Assembly: GCA_003254905.1 (NCBI GenBank)
Contig: QANU01031401.1
Span: 205,208-269,207, forward strand
Length of the DNA: 64,000 nt
Source of the DNA: Nissolia schottii
Taxonomy: Eukaryota; Streptophyta; Magnoliopsida; Fabales; Fabaceae
Reading direction: 5' to 3'
Under the pieces are notes generated by a model. That model was not told the origin of the DNA, made no database searches, and was given only the letters and a program-made list of their open reading frames with translations. The position numbers and the translations under genes were made by a program. Positions 1 through 10,483 of the stretch are shown one piece after another (the first letter of the stretch is position 1; the number at the start of each line of letters is the position of its first letter).

Positions 1-2018
1 TTTTTTTTTTAATTTTTTAATTAATTTCGGGTCGGGTCGGGTTTGGGTTGGGTTTTGGGTTATGCCACGTGGCATCCCACATGGAGCGCCGCATCAGCGC
101 CACGTCAGCCCAGTCAACCTTCACCCTACCTCAGGGACTAAAACCAAATTTTTAAATTTTACAGGGACTAAAACTTACACAGAGGGACCAAAACCAAATT
201 TTCTTAAATTATAGGGACTAAAAACTTAATTAACCCTAAAAAAAATTATTTTTAATTAGTGACGGACAGAAATATCCATCTCTAGGTGTTTATTTTTCCA
301 CTTCCTTCTTCCCCTAATTACTTCATTCTTCCCCATAGCTTCCTTTACGCTCCGAGCTTCTTACCTTCTGCCGCCGCCGGCCACCTTCTGCATCCCGTCG
401 CCGTCAAGCACCTTCTGTATCCCGTCGTCGCCGGCCACCACCTTCTGCATTTCGCCGCCCTTCTTAGTTGCTCTGTTGAATCTATGTGAGTTCCTTTCTT
501 CTCCAATTGTTTCATTTGATTTTTTTTTTTCTTCAACTTCATTTTTTCTTCAATCAATCTCACGCTTTTATTTTTGAATTAGAGGGAGTAGAGCCATAAA
601 GGCCTTTGCTTTCTTTTTTTTTGAGCCCATAAATTACTAGTATATTGTTAATGAACACTGATCGTTTTAATGATAGCTGTTTATACTTTACACGATCATA
701 CATTTGTAAATGCATATTTTTGGGCTTAATTTTCTATTAGTTTATTCACATCTGAACTCAGATTTATTGCATAGTCGGTGTGAGTTGGTTTGTGAGTTTC
801 AATGCAGGGGTAAGCCTTATGTTGAACTTTCAGCTTTTGCATTTCTACATTATAGCTTGGAAATGATTTACCATGTTCATGAGTGGATTCTAGAGTTTGA
901 TCGTTTGAGATCTCAGGTGAACGGTGATATCAGTTAAGCATTTGGGCCTGGTTGTTGCATAATAAGGCCATGCATCAACCTCGGATAAGTGTATATGCCA
1001 ATAGAAATTGTTTAAGAAAAGAAAGTACAATACCTTTGGAGGCAAGTGATTTGATAATAATGCATTAGTCCTTGTTAATATAAACTGCAAAAGCATACTG
1101 GCCAGTCAATTTTCAAGAAAGAAAAAGTATTTTCTTATTAAAGCACAAATGGAACCAGGTTCAGTTCATTATCATTCGGCTATCAGTTTTAAACAATAAC
1201 TTATCCAAGCTATCATATATCAAGCCAAATTGTATCTGCAGTGACTAGTGATGGATGATAATACCACTCTAAAATTATAGTGATATATAACTGACATCCA
1301 TAGGCCAAGAAAAAAAAAAATATTACCTGATTAACTTTGGCTCTTAATTCTACATAGAGTTTAGCACTTAGCTTCTTCTCTTCTGCATATAATTTTATGT
1401 TCTCTATTTCGTGTTCAACATATAATTTCTTTTGAGGAATTTATTTGCTGGGCATTCATATGGGTGTTGAGAATTTTTGTAGTAAATATGATGCTAATTT
1501 TTGTTCTATTTACTAAATATTTTTTTTGCTTTTGACTATTTATTTTGAAATTTTAGGTGTGTTGGTGTCCATTAATTAGTTCAGATAGCTTGTTGACTTC
1601 AACTATTGCTACGTTTGAAGAGTTCCAAGAAAAACTATCTGAATTTGACAAAGGTAATTCTAAACATGTTGTGGTTTTTTTGTTTTGTTGTGTTATATTT
1701 CCACATGCTTTCTCTAGGATAACTTACTCTTCAATATTTGATTCTCTACTATGGTTAATCTTTACAAATTCCAATAAAATAGTTTTGTTTCAACAAGCTT
1801 CATTACACCAAAGATTTTAATTTTAGCCTTCAATAGATTATTGAATTAAGTACGTGGGGTCTTGTACTTTAAGTGGAGACTCTATTGAATTTTTGTTATG
1901 TTTTTAGGTGTTATTTTGAATCAAAAAGTGTTCGATTTTTGATTGATTGGTTGTTGCTAATGTGTGTTGTTAGTATAAAGTGTGATTAGAAGAAATGTTT
2001 TCTCAAAACTAATCTTGG
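1..2018. other. Repeat-rich non-genic stretch
   Basis: No convincing gene. Positions 20-55 hold a run of GGGTCGGGT-like repeats, and 120-220 hold phrases of the type 'agggactaaaac' that recur in plant transposon edges. At 258-285 there is a GACGGA/TCCATCTC inverted motif that resembles CACTA subterminal repeats. A possible exon (AG before 1557, GT after 1651) could encode a short peptide around TFEEFQEKLSEFDK; I do not recognise its family. The stretch leads directly into the CACTA transposase remnant at 2019. Confidence 0.5.
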
Positions 2019-3727
2019 ATGTACGATATGTTGCACCCCAACCGGGGGGGACCTAAACCAGAATTTTGTGAGCTTGTTGAGAGTGACTTTCTTACAGTTG
2101 CCCGTCAAACGGAACATTTTTTAACTGGAGAGAAAGTTAGGTGTCCTTGTGCTAAGTGCACATGTAAGAGGTTTTGTAATATTGAGGAGATTAAGCTTCA
2201 TTTATTCAAATATGGATTCAAGCCTAATTACTGGGTATGGACTGATCATGGAGAAGTTGACGTACACGAGATTAATCAATTTGGGATGGGTTATGTTGGA
2301 AGTAGTTCATTACATACTAGCAAGGTCCACATAGGGGGTCATGATATGAGCAATGTAACTTGGGAGGATAACTTTAATCATTATGAAGATATGATTGTGG
2401 GTGCCATTAGCCCTAAGAATGTAGGAACATGTTGCCAACCTTCTACTGAGGGTCCCAATCCAGAGGCTAGAAGATTTTATAGTCTCTTAGAGGCAGCAAA
2501 AAAGCCTTTATGGGAAGGGTCTTCACACTCCGCATTGACAGTGGCGGTAAGGATGTTGAGTATTAAGTCAGAAGGAAATCAGAGCCAAAGTTCCTTTGAT
2601 CAATGGACAACTCTATTGAATGAGTCCATAACTTAACTCGATCCCAAAGAACTTCTATGAAGCTAAAAAATTGGTGACTAAACTTGGGTTAAAAGAAGAA
2701 AAGATTGATTATTGTCTGAAACGGTGTATGCTTTATTAAAAAGATGATGCTTCCCTAACATAATGTAAATTTTGTGGAACTAATAGGTTTAAGTCGAAGA
2801 GAGTGGGTAGTGGGAGGTATAAGGATATTCCTCAAAAAAAAATGCATTATTTGCTCCTAATCTCTAGACTTAAGAGATTGTACCCATCAATGAGCTTGGC
2901 ACCTCACATGAAGAGGCATAGTGAGAATAGGAGGAATGATGGTAATGACTCATCCTTCTCATGGTGAAGCCTGGAAACACAATGATCAAACTCACCCTGA
3001 TTTTGCGTCTGACCCTCGAAATGTCAGGTTAGGCCTTTGTTCGGATGGATTTAATCCGAACAGTCAATTTAGCAATCCTTATTCTTGTTGGCCTGTGATT
3101 GTTACATCTTATAACCTGCCTCCGAAAATGTGCCTGAAGGACCCATATTTGTTCTTAACTTGTATTATCCCAGGTCCTGGTAATCCCAAAGCTAATATTG
3201 ATGTTTACCTTCAACCATTGATTGATGAGTTGAAAGAGTTGTGGTGTATGGGTTTGATGAATTATGACATTTATAGCAAGTAGAATTTTATGTTGAAGGC
3301 AACATTGATATGGACTATCAATGACTTTCCAGCTTATGGGATGTTGTTCGGATGGTCAACTCAGGGGAAATTGGCATGCCCAATTTGTATGGAAGATATG
3401 AAGGCTGTCACCTTGAAAGTTGGAGAAAGGCCTTCATGGTTTGACTGCCGTAGAATGTTCTTAGAACCGGAGCATGCATATAGGCGCAACAGGTATGGGT
3501 TCATGAAGAATGCCATTGAGAATGTAGAGCCTCCAGTTAGACTATCTAGTCATGATATTTGGAACATGGTTATGAATTTTCCAAAGGTAATCGAAGTAGG
3601 GAGGTCCACCAAATTGCCAGGGTATGGGGTAAATGATCACTGGACCAAACAAAGTATATTATGGGAGTTACCTCATTGGAAGGATTACTTGGTTCGTCAC
3701 AGTATAGAATCAATTCATCATCAGTGA
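2019..3727 (+). pseudogene. CACTA (En/Spm) transposase TNP2, N-terminal half, broken
   Basis: This is the N-terminal part of a CACTA transposase. The first open segment (2019-2636) starts MYDMLHPNRGG and contains a cysteine cluster (CPCAKCTCKRF) followed by LHLFKYGFKPNYWVWTDHGE, which matches the transposase-associated domain of plant TNP2 proteins. The next segments (2921-3283 and 3290-3727) carry the Transposase_21 signature: MTHPSHGEAWKHNDQTHPDF, VRLGLCSDGFNP, YSCWPVIVTSYNLPPKMCL, IPGPGNPKANIDVYLQPLID and LACPICMEDM. Between 2637 and 2920 the homology continues but is full of stops and frameshifts, so the gene is dead. It ends near WELPHWKDYLVRH, just before the point where intact relatives read DVMHVEKN. 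Neither terminal repeat of this copy was located. I am sure of the family, less sure of the boundaries. Confidence 0.85.
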
Positions 3728-5835
3728 CATGAGTGAGGTAAACCCTATCTAGGATCTGAGAGTCTGTGAGATCAAAAGGGTTAGGGAGATGAGCTTTCTG
3801 GTTGATCAAATTGGTGGTGGCACTACTATTCTATTTGGTATTAATACATGCTTGAGCTTGAAATTATGTTGAACTGATGATTGTTTCTCCTGCAATTATG
3901 TTGAAATTATGTTTCTGTTGAAGTTGCCTCTTTTCTGCCTGTTGCTCATAAATTCCTTTTCCTTTTCCTCCAAATCAACTCGTGTTTTCTATTTTGGATT
4001 CTTACTGTGAATTCTTAATTGGAATTATTACGTATATGCATGAATAACAAACAGGCTTTATTAAATTGAACTCAAAATCCAAAACCTGTTAGTGACAATT
4101 ATTCTCAACTTTCAGTTATCTACTGAGTGTGCTCAAATTCGTTCATCCATTTTGTTTTGATTTCATTTTCTACATAAGAAACTAAACCTAATAAGCGGGT
4201 CCCTTTAATCATTGAAACAAAAAGATTTTAGTAAATATTCCTTATAGTCCTGAAGGTGACATTAGATGCGTGATAATTAGATGCCATGCTCCATAATTGA
4301 GGTAGCCTGCATAAACTATGCTAAGTGCCTGCATTATGCAAACAGATGTTTTACTTGTTCTGTTATGTGATGCATATAAGAATCATAGCTTGATGACATT
4401 GTTAGAGAAAACAATTCTTAAAAGACAAACATATTAGATACTAGATGGAAGGATAGTTAAAGTAGAACCTTCCAGATGAAGGAGCTATAGCCAATTGATT
4501 TACTGGTCATCCATAATTACTACTGATTAATAAGTAATCAAATAAAAGCAAGTGTAATAGGGGCAAACATGAGAATCTAATAAAAGGGAATACTAAATAT
4601 ATCTAATTGAACTCACCATAATTTGATGTATATATCCAAAACAATGGACAATAGTAAATGAGAAGAGAGAATTCATATGGAAGTAGTTGCTTTTCGTGCA
4701 TCATAGAATAGATGACAAATTGACAATACTGCCTATATCTCAATTTACAACAAAACAAATGAAAGGCCGAATTTCTTATATCAAAATGAACCTTGAATAT
4801 GATTTTTTTTTTTTCCTTGAGAAATCAGGACACAGTGCATCAATTTGATGTTATTATTTCCTTTTTGCAATTGTTAGCAGGAGAACCTGGATTCTCTCTT
4901 ACATAACAAACAAGATCTCAGATATAACCATAAAACCATGCTTGAGGATTATTGGAGTCTAGTTAAATACAATAATCATAAAACTCAGAAGCCTTTGAAG
5001 CCTTTAAAACTCAGAAGTTAAATTCAATAATCATAAAAACTCAGCAACCCTATGAGCTTGGCATGCCAAGAAGCCTTTGAAGTTCAGGAAGCAGTGAACA
5101 TGGCTGATGCAAGCAAGGTCCCTTTCCTTCACTGCTATCAGATCATCCTTCACAGCATCCATGGTTTTCTGATCAGATTTTAGGATCTACATCCATGATT
5201 CTCTGATAAAGAATGTTTTACCTCAATGGCCTTCGTTGACTTGTACTTCTATGTCCATAAGCTGGTATCAACCTTATCTTTACAACTATCATAATATGCG
5301 AAATGGTCACAACTATCCTACAGAGTACAAGTATTTTATCTTTAATTCAAAACCTTGACAACCTTGAGCCTGGACAATACACCAGCTTGGCCTAGAATAA
5401 TCATAATGTATATCGAGTTATTAGTAAACTCAAAAGTAAGCTAGTTAGATAATTAAAATCTTAAAAATAGATTTCATGTCTATATAATGTATGTATGTTA
5501 AGTAAATGATTTTTTTTGGTATCTCATACTTCTGTCAAAGTTTATCATCTAGCGTGCATGTGCAAATGTTGTTAGTGATAGATCATCAAGTGAGGTAGTG
5601 CCTAGAGTAGCAACTAGTGGGTGCAATACAAGTGTGGTGCAAGTGGGATTGACATGTCCTTGAGCTGGAAATGGTAAAACCAGCACAATTGGAATGCTCA
5701 TGTTGCCTCAGTGTTTCTATTTTCTCAACCTTAGTAGTGTTTTATATATAGGCTCTAAGTCCATATATGTTATGTACTTGTGCTACTCCTTGTGGGGGTG
5801 TGGATCCAAACTTAATAGTCGATGTTTGATTTGTT
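3728..5835. other. Non-genic spacer with one gene fragment
   Basis: AT-rich DNA with short runs of direct repetition, for example 'actcagaag' with 'cctttgaag' around 4983-5040. The only coding signal seen is the serine acetyltransferase fragment listed separately on the minus strand. Nothing else was recognised on either strand. Confidence 0.5.
5045..5195 (-). pseudogene. Serine acetyltransferase (SERAT) fragment
   Basis: On the minus strand this stretch translates through DDLIAVKERDLACISHVHCF and then LNFKGFLACQAHRVAE. It is the N-terminal helical region of plant serine acetyltransferases, where relatives read close to AVKERDPACVSYVHCFLNFKGFLACQAHRVA. These enzymes make O-acetylserine for cysteine synthesis. 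Only about 45 codons remain. The hexapeptide-repeat catalytic domain that should follow at lower coordinates is absent, replaced by repetitive AT-rich sequence. It is therefore a captured or retro-copied fragment and not a gene. The family call rests on recognising the conserved block. Confidence 0.7.
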
Positions 5836-6266
5836 TTGCTTTGTCTCTCCAATTTTAACCAGGTGTATTTTAGCCCTGGTCCCCTCGAAGACCTAAATAA
5901 TGTCCTTGGACCTCCCAGTTACCTCACAGAAGAGAGCCACCGCAGAGGGGAGGCAGCAACAACTGAATCAAGGGCGGGCTGGTGGGCGAGGAAGAGAGTG
6001 AGAAAGGGCCGCCGCTACACCACAGAACAGGTTGTCATCAGCTCTCGAAAATTGCCCGCTCCTACTGCGTAGCACATTGCATTATCTCTGCAATCTCACT
6101 AACTCTCTCTGTGGAATTGAATCAACAGACCACAAACCCGATATCGTCCCTCTTTCTGGTAAAATATTCGACCTTTGCCCCTCTCTCTCTAACCATTTCA
6201 ACACGTTAGTACAATAATTTTTCAATACCCATTTTCCCTCATTTCTGTGATATTCTATGTAAAACA
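5836..6266 (+). promoter_or_regulatory. Probable promoter and 5' untranslated region of the PPR gene
   Basis: A more GC-rich stretch directly upstream of the PPR start, ending in a CT-rich leader (6160-6200 has tctctctctaacc). There is no clear TATA box at a fixed distance, so the transcription start is not assigned. Short open frames here (5836-6072, 5982-6209) are probably leader sequence. Confidence 0.35.
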
Positions 6267-8168
6267 ATGTCTTCCCAGAAGTCCCTTTTGAAAATTTTCA
6301 ACAAAGGTTTGTCTTTTCCTTCAAACCAACACCAACAACTTCAACTAGCCCATCATATAACCCAAAATCTCATCAATTCATCTAGTACCAATTATTTTAG
6401 ACCCAACATGGAACTGCAGTCCCTGATCTCCTGCATCACTCCCCATGTTACCCACCATGTTCTCTCAAACCCCAATCTCCAACCTCATTCTCTCTTATCC
6501 TTTTTTCACTTCCTCAGAAGCAACCATTCCCAATTTGCACACAAACTTGACCTCAAGGCCCACGTGATTCTCCTTTCGAGACTTTTTCAAGCTCGGAAAT
6601 TCGCCACCATGAAGAGCATTCTGAATTGCGTTGTTACTGATAGGGAGATTTGTTGCCCCGTTCCGGGTATTGTTTCTTTGGTTGATGAATTTGAGCCCCA
6701 TTTTTCTGAGAAGCTGTGTGATATGTTGTTCAGGGTGTGTTCTGATAACAGGTTGTTTCAAGAGGCCTTAAGGGTCTATGACTACGCCGAAGGGATGGGG
6801 ATGGTGATAGAGGAGAGGTCTTGCTTTGTGCTTTTGCTAGCTTTGAAGAAATGTGGTGAGGTGGAGTTGTGTCTCAGGTTCTTTTGGCGGATGGTGGAGC
6901 CAGGTAGCATTGAAATTAGAGTTCAATCTTTGACTCTTGTTATTGATGTTTTGTGTAGGGGAAGAAAGGTTGAGAAAGCCAAGGAGTTGATGGTTGAGAT
7001 GGCGGGTAAAGGGATTGTGAAACCAACTGTGTTTACTTATAATACGTTGTTGAATGCATATGTTGGAAGAAAGGATCAAAGGGGTGTTGATGAGATTTTG
7101 AGATTGATGGAGAAGGAGCAAGTCGTTCATAATTTGGCGACCTATAGTATTTTGATTCAATGGTATGCAAGTTCTGGAAATATAGAGGAAGCTGAAAAGA
7201 TATTTGAGGAAATGCGCGAAAGAAATGTAGAAATGGATGCTTATTTATATACGTCGATGATAAGTTGGAATTGTAGGTTACGAAATATTAAAAGGGCATC
7301 TGCTTTGTTTGATGAGATGACTCAGAAAGGCATTGCTCCTAGTGCTCATGCTTATGGGGCCTTAATTTGTGGTGTGTGCAAGGCAGGCCAAATGGAAGCA
7401 GCAGAAATATTGCTAGAAGAGATGCAAATGAAAGGGATTGACCTAAACATAGTAATATTTAATACAATGATAGATGGTTACTGTAAAAGAGGTTTGATAG
7501 ATGAAGCTTTGAGATTGCAAGATATCATGGAAAGGAAAGGATTTGAAGCAGATGTGTTTACATACAACATTCTTGCTTGTGGGTTATGTAAATTGCAAAG
7601 GTATGAGGAAGCCAAGAGGACTTTAAATACAATGGTAGAGAAAGGAGTGTCTCCAAATGTTGTGAGTTTCACTACTTTTATTGAGATATATTGTAAGGAA
7701 GGAAATCTTGCAGAAGCTGAGAGGTTATTTAGGGATATGGAGAACAAGGGAGAGATGCCTAATGTTGTTACGTACAATACTCTTATAGATGCTTATTGCA
7801 AGACGGAAAAAATGAAGCAAGCCCATAAGTTAAAATCTGAAATGGTAGAGAAGGGCTTACTCCCAGATGTATATACTTACTCATCACTAATACTCGGGGA
7901 ATGTATCGTTGGCAGGGTAGATGAGGCATTGAATCTTTTCAACCAAATGTTGTTAAAGGGTATAACTGGAAATGTTGCAACATATACATCAATAATTTCA
8001 GGTTTATCCAAAGAGGGAAGAGCAGATGAAGCTTTTAAGTTGTATGATGAGATGATGGGAATGGGCCTAACACCGGATGATAGAGCGTACGCAGCTCTTG
8101 TTGGTAGCCTCCATAAATCATGCTGTCATGGTGACCTACAAAAAAATGAACGTGGGGAGCATAAGTAG
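6267..8168 (+). CDS. P-class pentatricopeptide repeat (PPR) protein, 633 aa, intronless
   Basis: A complete intronless gene, as is usual for plant PPR genes. The N-terminus is basic and hydroxylated without early acidic residues (MSSQKSLLKIFNKGL), consistent with import into mitochondria or plastids, where PPR proteins bind and process organelle RNA. After a divergent N-terminal third, eleven 35-residue repeats run without a gap: one at about 220-255, then starts at 256, 291, 326, 361, 396, 431, 466, 501, 536 and 571, with a partial repeat at 606. Typical repeat openings are FTYNTLLNAY, VTYNTLIDAYCK and ATYTSIISGLSK. There is no E, DYW or SMR domain, so it is a pure P-class protein, more likely stabilising or processing RNA than editing it. 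An in-frame Met at residue 48 is an alternative start. I cannot name the Arabidopsis orthologue with certainty. Confidence 0.93.
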   Translation: MSSQKSLLKIFNKGLSFPSNQHQQLQLAHHITQNLINSSSTNYFRPNMELQSLISCITPHVTHHVLSNPNLQPHSLLSFFHFLRSNHSQFAHKLDLKAHVILLSRLFQARKFATMKSILNCVVTDREICCPVPGIVSLVDEFEPHFSEKLCDMLFRVCSDNRLFQEALRVYDYAEGMGMVIEERSCFVLLLALKKCGEVELCLRFFWRMVEPGSIEIRVQSLTLVIDVLCRGRKVEKAKELMVEMAGKGIVKPTVFTYNTLLNAYVGRKDQRGVDEILRLMEKEQVVHNLATYSILIQWYASSGNIEEAEKIFEEMRERNVEMDAYLYTSMISWNCRLRNIKRASALFDEMTQKGIAPSAHAYGALICGVCKAGQMEAAEILLEEMQMKGIDLNIVIFNTMIDGYCKRGLIDEALRLQDIMERKGFEADVFTYNILACGLCKLQRYEEAKRTLNTMVEKGVSPNVVSFTTFIEIYCKEGNLAEAERLFRDMENKGEMPNVVTYNTLIDAYCKTEKMKQAHKLKSEMVEKGLLPDVYTYSSLILGECIVGRVDEALNLFNQMLLKGITGNVATYTSIISGLSKEGRADEAFKLYDEMMGMGLTPDDRAYAALVGSLHKSCCHGDLQKNERGEHK

Positions 8169-8383
8169 ATACTTCAGATGCCTTGAGTTTGAAAAAATGT
8201 TTCTCAGACAATTCATCCATTGACACAGGTATTCTTATATCCTCTTCAATAAAGTCCTCGGCTCTACCTTTCATGAATTCAAGAATTGGTATTATATCTT
8301 CGCAAGTTCTATCTAGGATATAATGCCAATAATATCTTACTCAATGCACTGCTTTCAATTTGCTAAATTGTTAGAATTTTCAG

Positions 8384-9230
8384 GTTGCAATTTGGCATGA
8401 TTCTATGAGAAGGTTAGTGGTTGCATTTTGGTTAACAGAATTATACTTTCATTTTACAGTCTCAATGGAAGGACTTGAGAACTGATCTAATGCTGGTTCC
8501 GGATGGGTAACATTCATTTCTAACCTTGTGACTTGCATAGATGTCTGGTTTATTTTTAGCCATAAAAGTGTTGTTTACTTGTCATTTTTTCTAATTTATT
8601 TTGTTCTAGCATCTCACCAATTTGATTTATTTGTAAGATAATGTGCCTGTATGATATTTGATAAATGTAAGTGTGTAACTATCATGCTTTTGTTTGATGC
8701 ACCTGTTTACTTCAAAACAAAATTATTGGTAAAATTAAGGCAAAATAGATGTGTATTCCAGGGACATCAGCAAGCTTATTTTATTGTGTCTATTGATTGA
8801 GAAAAGTACATCATCGTTGTTCTTGTTGCTGTTACAGTCTATTACTATTCCTTCAAAATTTGTTAGTAAAATGTATTTCTATTGTCATGTGATTCATGTC
8901 TGTAATTGAGGCTACTCATTTTTTGGGCCCCCTTAACATCTGTCTTATCATAATTAATTAAGGGGTTGATTTTAAATCCTTTCGTGATTTCTCTACGTGA
9001 TTTCATTCCATAACTGACTTTGCTTTGACTTCCATAGGCTGAATCCTGAAAGGATTGGTGGAGATTTCAAGTAAGAGGTTCAAGTATGTTAATTGCGAGC
9101 AGATTTATGTGTCATACATGTTTATCAGATGTCCGCAAGATACAAGAACAGGACACTCTCCAGTCGTAGATGTGCTGAGACTATTCCAGTTTTGCAGGTT
9201 CAGTGGTTTTTCTGCTGGAGGAACCAGTGA
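8384..9230 (+). pseudogene. Class 3 lipase gene fragment, decayed
   Basis: Exon-like blocks match one region of plant class 3 (triacylglycerol) lipases in the right order. Block 1 (8384-8441) follows an AG acceptor and reads VAIWHDSMRRLVVAFWLTE, where relatives read AFRGTE. Block 2 (8460-8506) reads QWKDLRTDLMLVPDG; its donor gatgg|gtaaca joins in phase to block 3 (9038-9070), LNPERIGGDFK. A fourth block near 9197-9215 (caggttcagtggttt) resembles the QVHSGFLSA segment with small deletions. The donor after block 1 is damaged, and the Arg-Gly of AFRGTE is lost. The exons with the GXSXG nucleophile were not found. It lies 215 bp downstream of the PPR gene on the same strand and may be read through in its 3' UTR. 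Confidence 0.7.
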
Positions 9231-9300
9231 TGAACACACATTGCTTATGGGATTAAATTATCAAACGTGTTCATTTTCTTTTTCTGCATATGCAGTTTGT

Positions 9301-9958
9301 TAGATTAACCATTCATTTATTTGCCCCTACCTAATAACTTCATTTTTCCAAAAGAGGTGATTAATGATATGGTAACCGCTCCTATGACTAAGTGGTGTAG
9401 AGCTTGATCCGTTTCATCTATATTCTTTTAATAAATTTTTCAATTTTACCACAAAATAAGTTGCACATGTGCATTGTCCATGTTTCAAGACTTCCAGCGT
9501 TGTTTCATGTTTATTCGATGAGGAAGTGAGCGAACGGAGAGAGAGAGTACACGTTAATGAAGAGAGACTAAGAATTCAAGACAGAAACTGAGCCTAATTG
9601 TCTGATTTTTCACATTGAAAAATGAATATTAAACCAGAAAAGATATTAAAGTAGTGTTACAACGGCTTGCAACTGAAGCAACTGAATCTTAGATGGCACG
9701 TGGCAGCGAGTACCCAACTGCTGTTTTGCCTTCCATTACCTACATCCCCTTTCCGGCTAGATGGAGGCCACTACTCAGCCCATATGTTCTCTTCTCTTTG
9801 CGATATGTTTGATTTCAGCTTTTAAAATCTCATCCAACAACTCTTTTCGCATTGTTCAAGTATCTTTGCAACATTTATTCTTTTCGCTTGATAATCGCGT
9901 CGTATGAGTTGTCACTTGAGTGTGACTATCAGTCACGATAAATGTTCGTGTTTTTATC
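9301..9958. other. Spacer, nothing recognised
   Basis: AT-rich spacer between the lipase remnant and the hAT-type element. No open frame of note, RNA gene or clear repeat was seen. Confidence 0.4.
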
Positions 9959-9966
9959 CCCCCAAC

Positions 9967-10475
9967 TAGGGGTGAACATGGGTTCTACCCGATCCGCCGA
10001 CCCGCCGATTCGAAGGGTCGGGTTGAGTCGGGTCGGTGGGTCACGGGTCGGATCCAATAGATCTGTCATATTATATGGGTCGAGTCTTGGGTCCCTACTT
10101 TTTAATCTGATCCGACCCGCCGACCGGTCTATATATATATATTATTTTTAATTTTTAATTGCTAAATATGGTTATTTTAAATTTAAAAAATAGATTTTTT
10201 AATTTAAAAAATAGGTGTCTATTTTTTAAAAAAATAAATTTTTTCTATTAAAAAATGGAATTTTTTTAAAATAATAAAATTTTTTATAAAAAAATAAAAT
10301 TTTAAAAATGGAGGGCGGGTCACCCGCCTAACCCGACCCGACCCGGGCGGGTGACAGGTTTGGCGGGTACATGTAAAAAAAGTGCAATTTTACCCGATCT
10401 GACCCGCCCGCTAATAGGCGGGTCGGATCGGTGATATGAGCGGGTCCTACCCGACCCGACCCATGTTCACCCCTA
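9967..10475. mobile_element. Non-autonomous hAT-type element with 8-bp target duplication
   Basis: The element begins TAGGGGTGAACATGGGT and ends with its reverse complement (ACCCATGTTCACCCCTA). It is flanked by the identical 8-mer cccccaac at 9959-9966 and 10476-10483. An 8-bp duplication with a TAGGGGTG-type end is the signature of the hAT superfamily. The 509-bp body has GC-rich GGGTCGGGT/ACCCGACCC repeats near both ends and an AT-rich core, and no transposase. It is a MITE-like passenger mobilised in trans. Confidence 0.85.
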
Positions 10476-10483
10476 CCCCCAAC

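Noticed and set aside
8035..8274. Minus-strand 79-aa open frame with MKGRAEDFIEEDIRIPVSMD
   Set aside because: Half of it is antisense to the PPR coding end. The rest looks protein-like, but I recognise no family and saw no further exons.
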